Part shown: one piece after another, positions 62,102-64,000 of the stretch
Position numbering within the stretch: the first letter of the stretch is position 1
Layout: each line of letters opens with the position of its first letter
The notes under the pieces: generated by a model
Databases searched by the model: none
What the model saw: the letters and a program-made list of their open reading frames with translations, nothing else
What the model was told of the DNA's origin: nothing
Program-made: the position numbers and the translations under genes
Assembly (NCBI GenBank): GCA_920105625.2
Contig: OV050032.1
Location: forward strand, 97,820,542 to 97,884,541
Reading direction: 5' to 3'
Length of the DNA stretch: 64,000 bases
Source of the DNA: Clusia tigrina
Taxonomy: Eukaryota > Arthropoda > Insecta > Diptera > Clusiidae

Positions 62102-63865
62102 TTGCAACATACAAATGCTTGTAACTTTTTACTGGAGCGTCATAAGACCTTGAAATTTTGTGACAATGAAGTACTCGAGCCTCTTGTCAATTTAAGCTAT
62201 CGCTCAAAACTATGCTACCCTAGAGTCCCAAATCAAACACTGATAAAACTTCAAACGCCCCGAACTTCTTTACGGTACGTCCTACACCCATCAAAGTTTG
62301 CAACATACAAATGCTTGTAACTTTTTACTGGAGCGTCATAAAACCTTGAAATTTTGTAACAATGAAGTACCCGAGCCTCTTGTCAATTTAAGCTATCGCT
62401 CAAAACTATGCTACCCTAGAGTCCCAAATCAAGCACTTATAAAACTTCAAACGCCCCGAACTTCTTTACGGTACGTCCTACACCTATCAAAGGTTGCAAC
62501 ATACAAATGCTTGTAAATTTTTACTAAAGCGTCATAAAACCTTGAAATTTTGTAACAATGAAGTACTCGAGCCTCTTGTCAATTTAAGCCATCGCTCAAA
62601 GCTCTGCTACCCTTGAGTCCCAAATCAAACACTGATAAAACTTCAAACGCCCCTAACTTCTTTACGGTACGTCATACACCTATCAAAGTTTGCAACATAC
62701 AAATGCTTGTAACTTTTTACTGGAGCGTCATAAAACCTTGAAATTTTGTGACAATGAAGTACCCGCGCCTCTTGTCAATTTAAGCTATCGCTCAAAACTA
62801 TGCTACCCTAGTGTCCCAAATCAAACACTGATAAAACTTCAAACGCCCCGAACTTCTTTACGGTACGTCCTACACCTATCAAAGTTTCCAACATACAAAT
62901 GCTTGTAACTTTTTACTGGAGCGTCATAAAACCTTGAAATTTTGTAACAATGAAGTATCCGAGCCTCTTGTCAATTTAAGCTATCGCTCAAAACTATGCT
63001 ACCCTAGAGTCCCAAATCAAGCACTTATAAAACTTCAAAAGCCCCGAACTTCTTTACGGTACGTCCTACACCTATCAAAGGTTGCAACATACAAATGCTT
63101 GTAACTTTTTACTGGAGCGTCATAAAACCTTGAAATTTTGTAACAATAAAGTACTCGAGCCTCTTGTCAATTTAAGCCATCGCTCAAAGCTATGCTACCC
63201 TTGAGTCCCAAATCAAACACTGATAAAACTTCAAACGCCCCTAACTTCTTTACGGTACGGCCTACACCTATCAAAGTTTGCAACATACAAATGCTTGTAA
63301 CTTTTTATTGGAGCGTCATAAAACCTTGAAATTTTGTAACAATAAAGTACCCGAGCCTCTTGTCAATTTAAGCCATCGCTCAAAACTATGCTACCCTAGA
63401 GTCCCAAATCAAACACTGATAAAACTTCAAACGCCCCGAACTTCTTTACGGTACGTCCTACACCCATCAAAGTTTGCAACATACAAATGCTTGTAACTTT
63501 TTACTGGAGCGTCATAAAACCTTGAAATTTTGTAACAATAAAGTACCCGAGCCTCTTGTCAATTTAAGCTATCGCTCAAAACTATGCTACCCTAGAGTCC
63601 CAAATCAAACACTGATAAAACTTCAAACGCCCCGAACTTCTTTACGGTACGTCCTACACCCATCAAAGTTTGCAACATACAAATGCTTGTAACTTTTTAC
63701 TGGAGCGTCATAAAACCTTGAAATTTTGTAACAATGAAGTACCCGAGCCTCTTGTCAATTTAAGCTATCGCTCAAAACTATGCTACCCTAGAGTCCCAAA
63801 TCAAGCACTTATAAAACTTCAAACGCCCCGAACTTCTTTACGGTACGTCCTACACCTATCAAAGG
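62102..63865 (+). repeat. 9-monomer HOR (1764 bp), copy 2, variant at its end
   Basis: The first seven monomers (62102-63473) match 60338-61709 at an offset of 1764 bp, including CATAAGACC, TGTAAATTTTT and CAAAAGCCCC. One visible difference is CATCACTC near 60828 against CATCGCTC near 62592. The last two monomers differ: 63474 has CTATCGCTC and ends CACCCATC, and 63670 is a new A. The A-L series therefore restarts here and runs off the window. Confidence 0.88.
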
Positions 63866-64000
63866 TTGCAACATACAAATGCTTGTAACTTTTTACTAAA
63901 GCGTCATAAAACCTTGAAATTTTGTAACAATGAAGTACTCGAGCCTCTTGTCAATTTAAGCCATCGCTCAAAGCTCTGCTACCCTTGAGTCCCAAATCAA
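63866..64000 (+). repeat. Right partial monomer (first 135 bp, L type)
   Basis: The last monomer starts with TTGCAACATAC and carries ACTAAAGCG, GTACTCGAG and CAAAGCTCTGC, the L variant that follows every A monomer in domain V. The window ends in mid-monomer, so the array continues to the right. Confidence 0.95.

Larger units (their letters stand above)
1..64000. repeat. Satellite DNA array, 196-bp monomer, head-to-tail
   Basis: The same 196-bp sequence repeats without interruption from the first to the last base, always in one orientation. Landmarks recur in order in nearly every copy: TTGCAACATAC, ACTGGAGCGTC, GAAATTTTGT, the GTACCCGAGCC or GTACTCGAGCC block, CGCTCAAA, AATCAAACACTGATAAA, and TACGGTACGTCCTACACC. 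The tally is 328 whole monomers (311 of 196 bp, 17 altered in length) plus a partial copy at each end. Neighbouring copies differ by a modest number of substitutions, while copies many units apart can be nearly identical, which is the mark of higher-order repeats. Nothing is inserted anywhere. A eukaryotic heterochromatic location, possibly centromeric, is inferred from array size and HOR organisation and cannot be proved from sequence. Confidence 0.98.

Noticed and set aside
78..63888. About 72-codon open frames on the + strand, one in many monomers, all very similar
   Set aside because: They start at TTG (a few at ATG), and end at the TAA in TTGTAAC of the next monomer. Since 196 is not a multiple of 3, the frame changes at every unit. 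About half of the monomers are broken by the TGA in CCTTGAG, indels are tolerated freely, and no codon-level constraint is visible. They are shadows of the repeat.
1..64000. CRISPR array
   Set aside because: The whole 196 bp is repeated, with no variable spacer between short fixed repeats, and no cas-like gene is present.

Overview
The window is a single uninterrupted tandem array of one satellite DNA family. I see no protein gene, RNA gene, transposable element, CRISPR array or unique sequence in it. The basic unit is 196 bp, always in the same head-to-tail orientation. I number the monomer from the T of the TTG in TTGCAACATAC (p1 to p196). With that phase, the window holds 77 bp of a left partial copy (1-77), 328 consecutive monomers (78-63865) and 135 bp of a right partial copy (63866-64000). 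The phase closes exactly once every indel is counted: 63,788 bp plus 500 bp of summed deletions equals 328 x 196. Both array edges lie outside the window, so the array is longer than 64 kb. Position 29008-29203 serves as a reference monomer. It has A 66, C 51, G 24, T 55, about 38% GC, a strong C-over-G strand skew and six CpG sites.

Such an array points to eukaryotic heterochromatin, most likely centromeric, pericentromeric or a large heterochromatic knob. The unit is close to a nucleosome-plus-linker length. The minus strand of p9-p33 resembles, from memory, a motif in some legume centromeric satellites, so a flowering plant is my best guess. This is a weak inference and no species can be named.

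Layout: (I) 78-18054, indel-rich and irregular. It carries higher-order repeats (HORs) up to about 3.1 kb, seven copies of a 152-bp monomer with a 44-bp deletion, three copies of a 162-bp monomer with a 34-bp deletion, and several chimeric monomers. (II) 18055-37405, a different set of monomer variants built around a ~3.9-kb repeat present twice in tandem (18055-21951, 21952-25675), with later fragments re-used to 37405. (III) 37406-41913, a 10-monomer-offset duplication followed by older mixed monomers. (IV) 41914-45441, three tandem copies of a 6-monomer, 1176-bp HOR. (V) 45442-63865, variants related to domain I, arranged in HORs of 7, 9, 11, 11, 7 and 9 monomers that mostly restart with the same monomer series (called A-L-P-T here).

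From 37014 to 63865, all 137 monomers keep a net length of exactly 196 bp, whereas the left 18 kb has 14 length changes. The picture is of repeated in-register unequal exchange or conversion, with the most recent homogenisation on the right. The many ~72-codon open frames, one per monomer, are a by-product of the repeat and are not annotated as genes.
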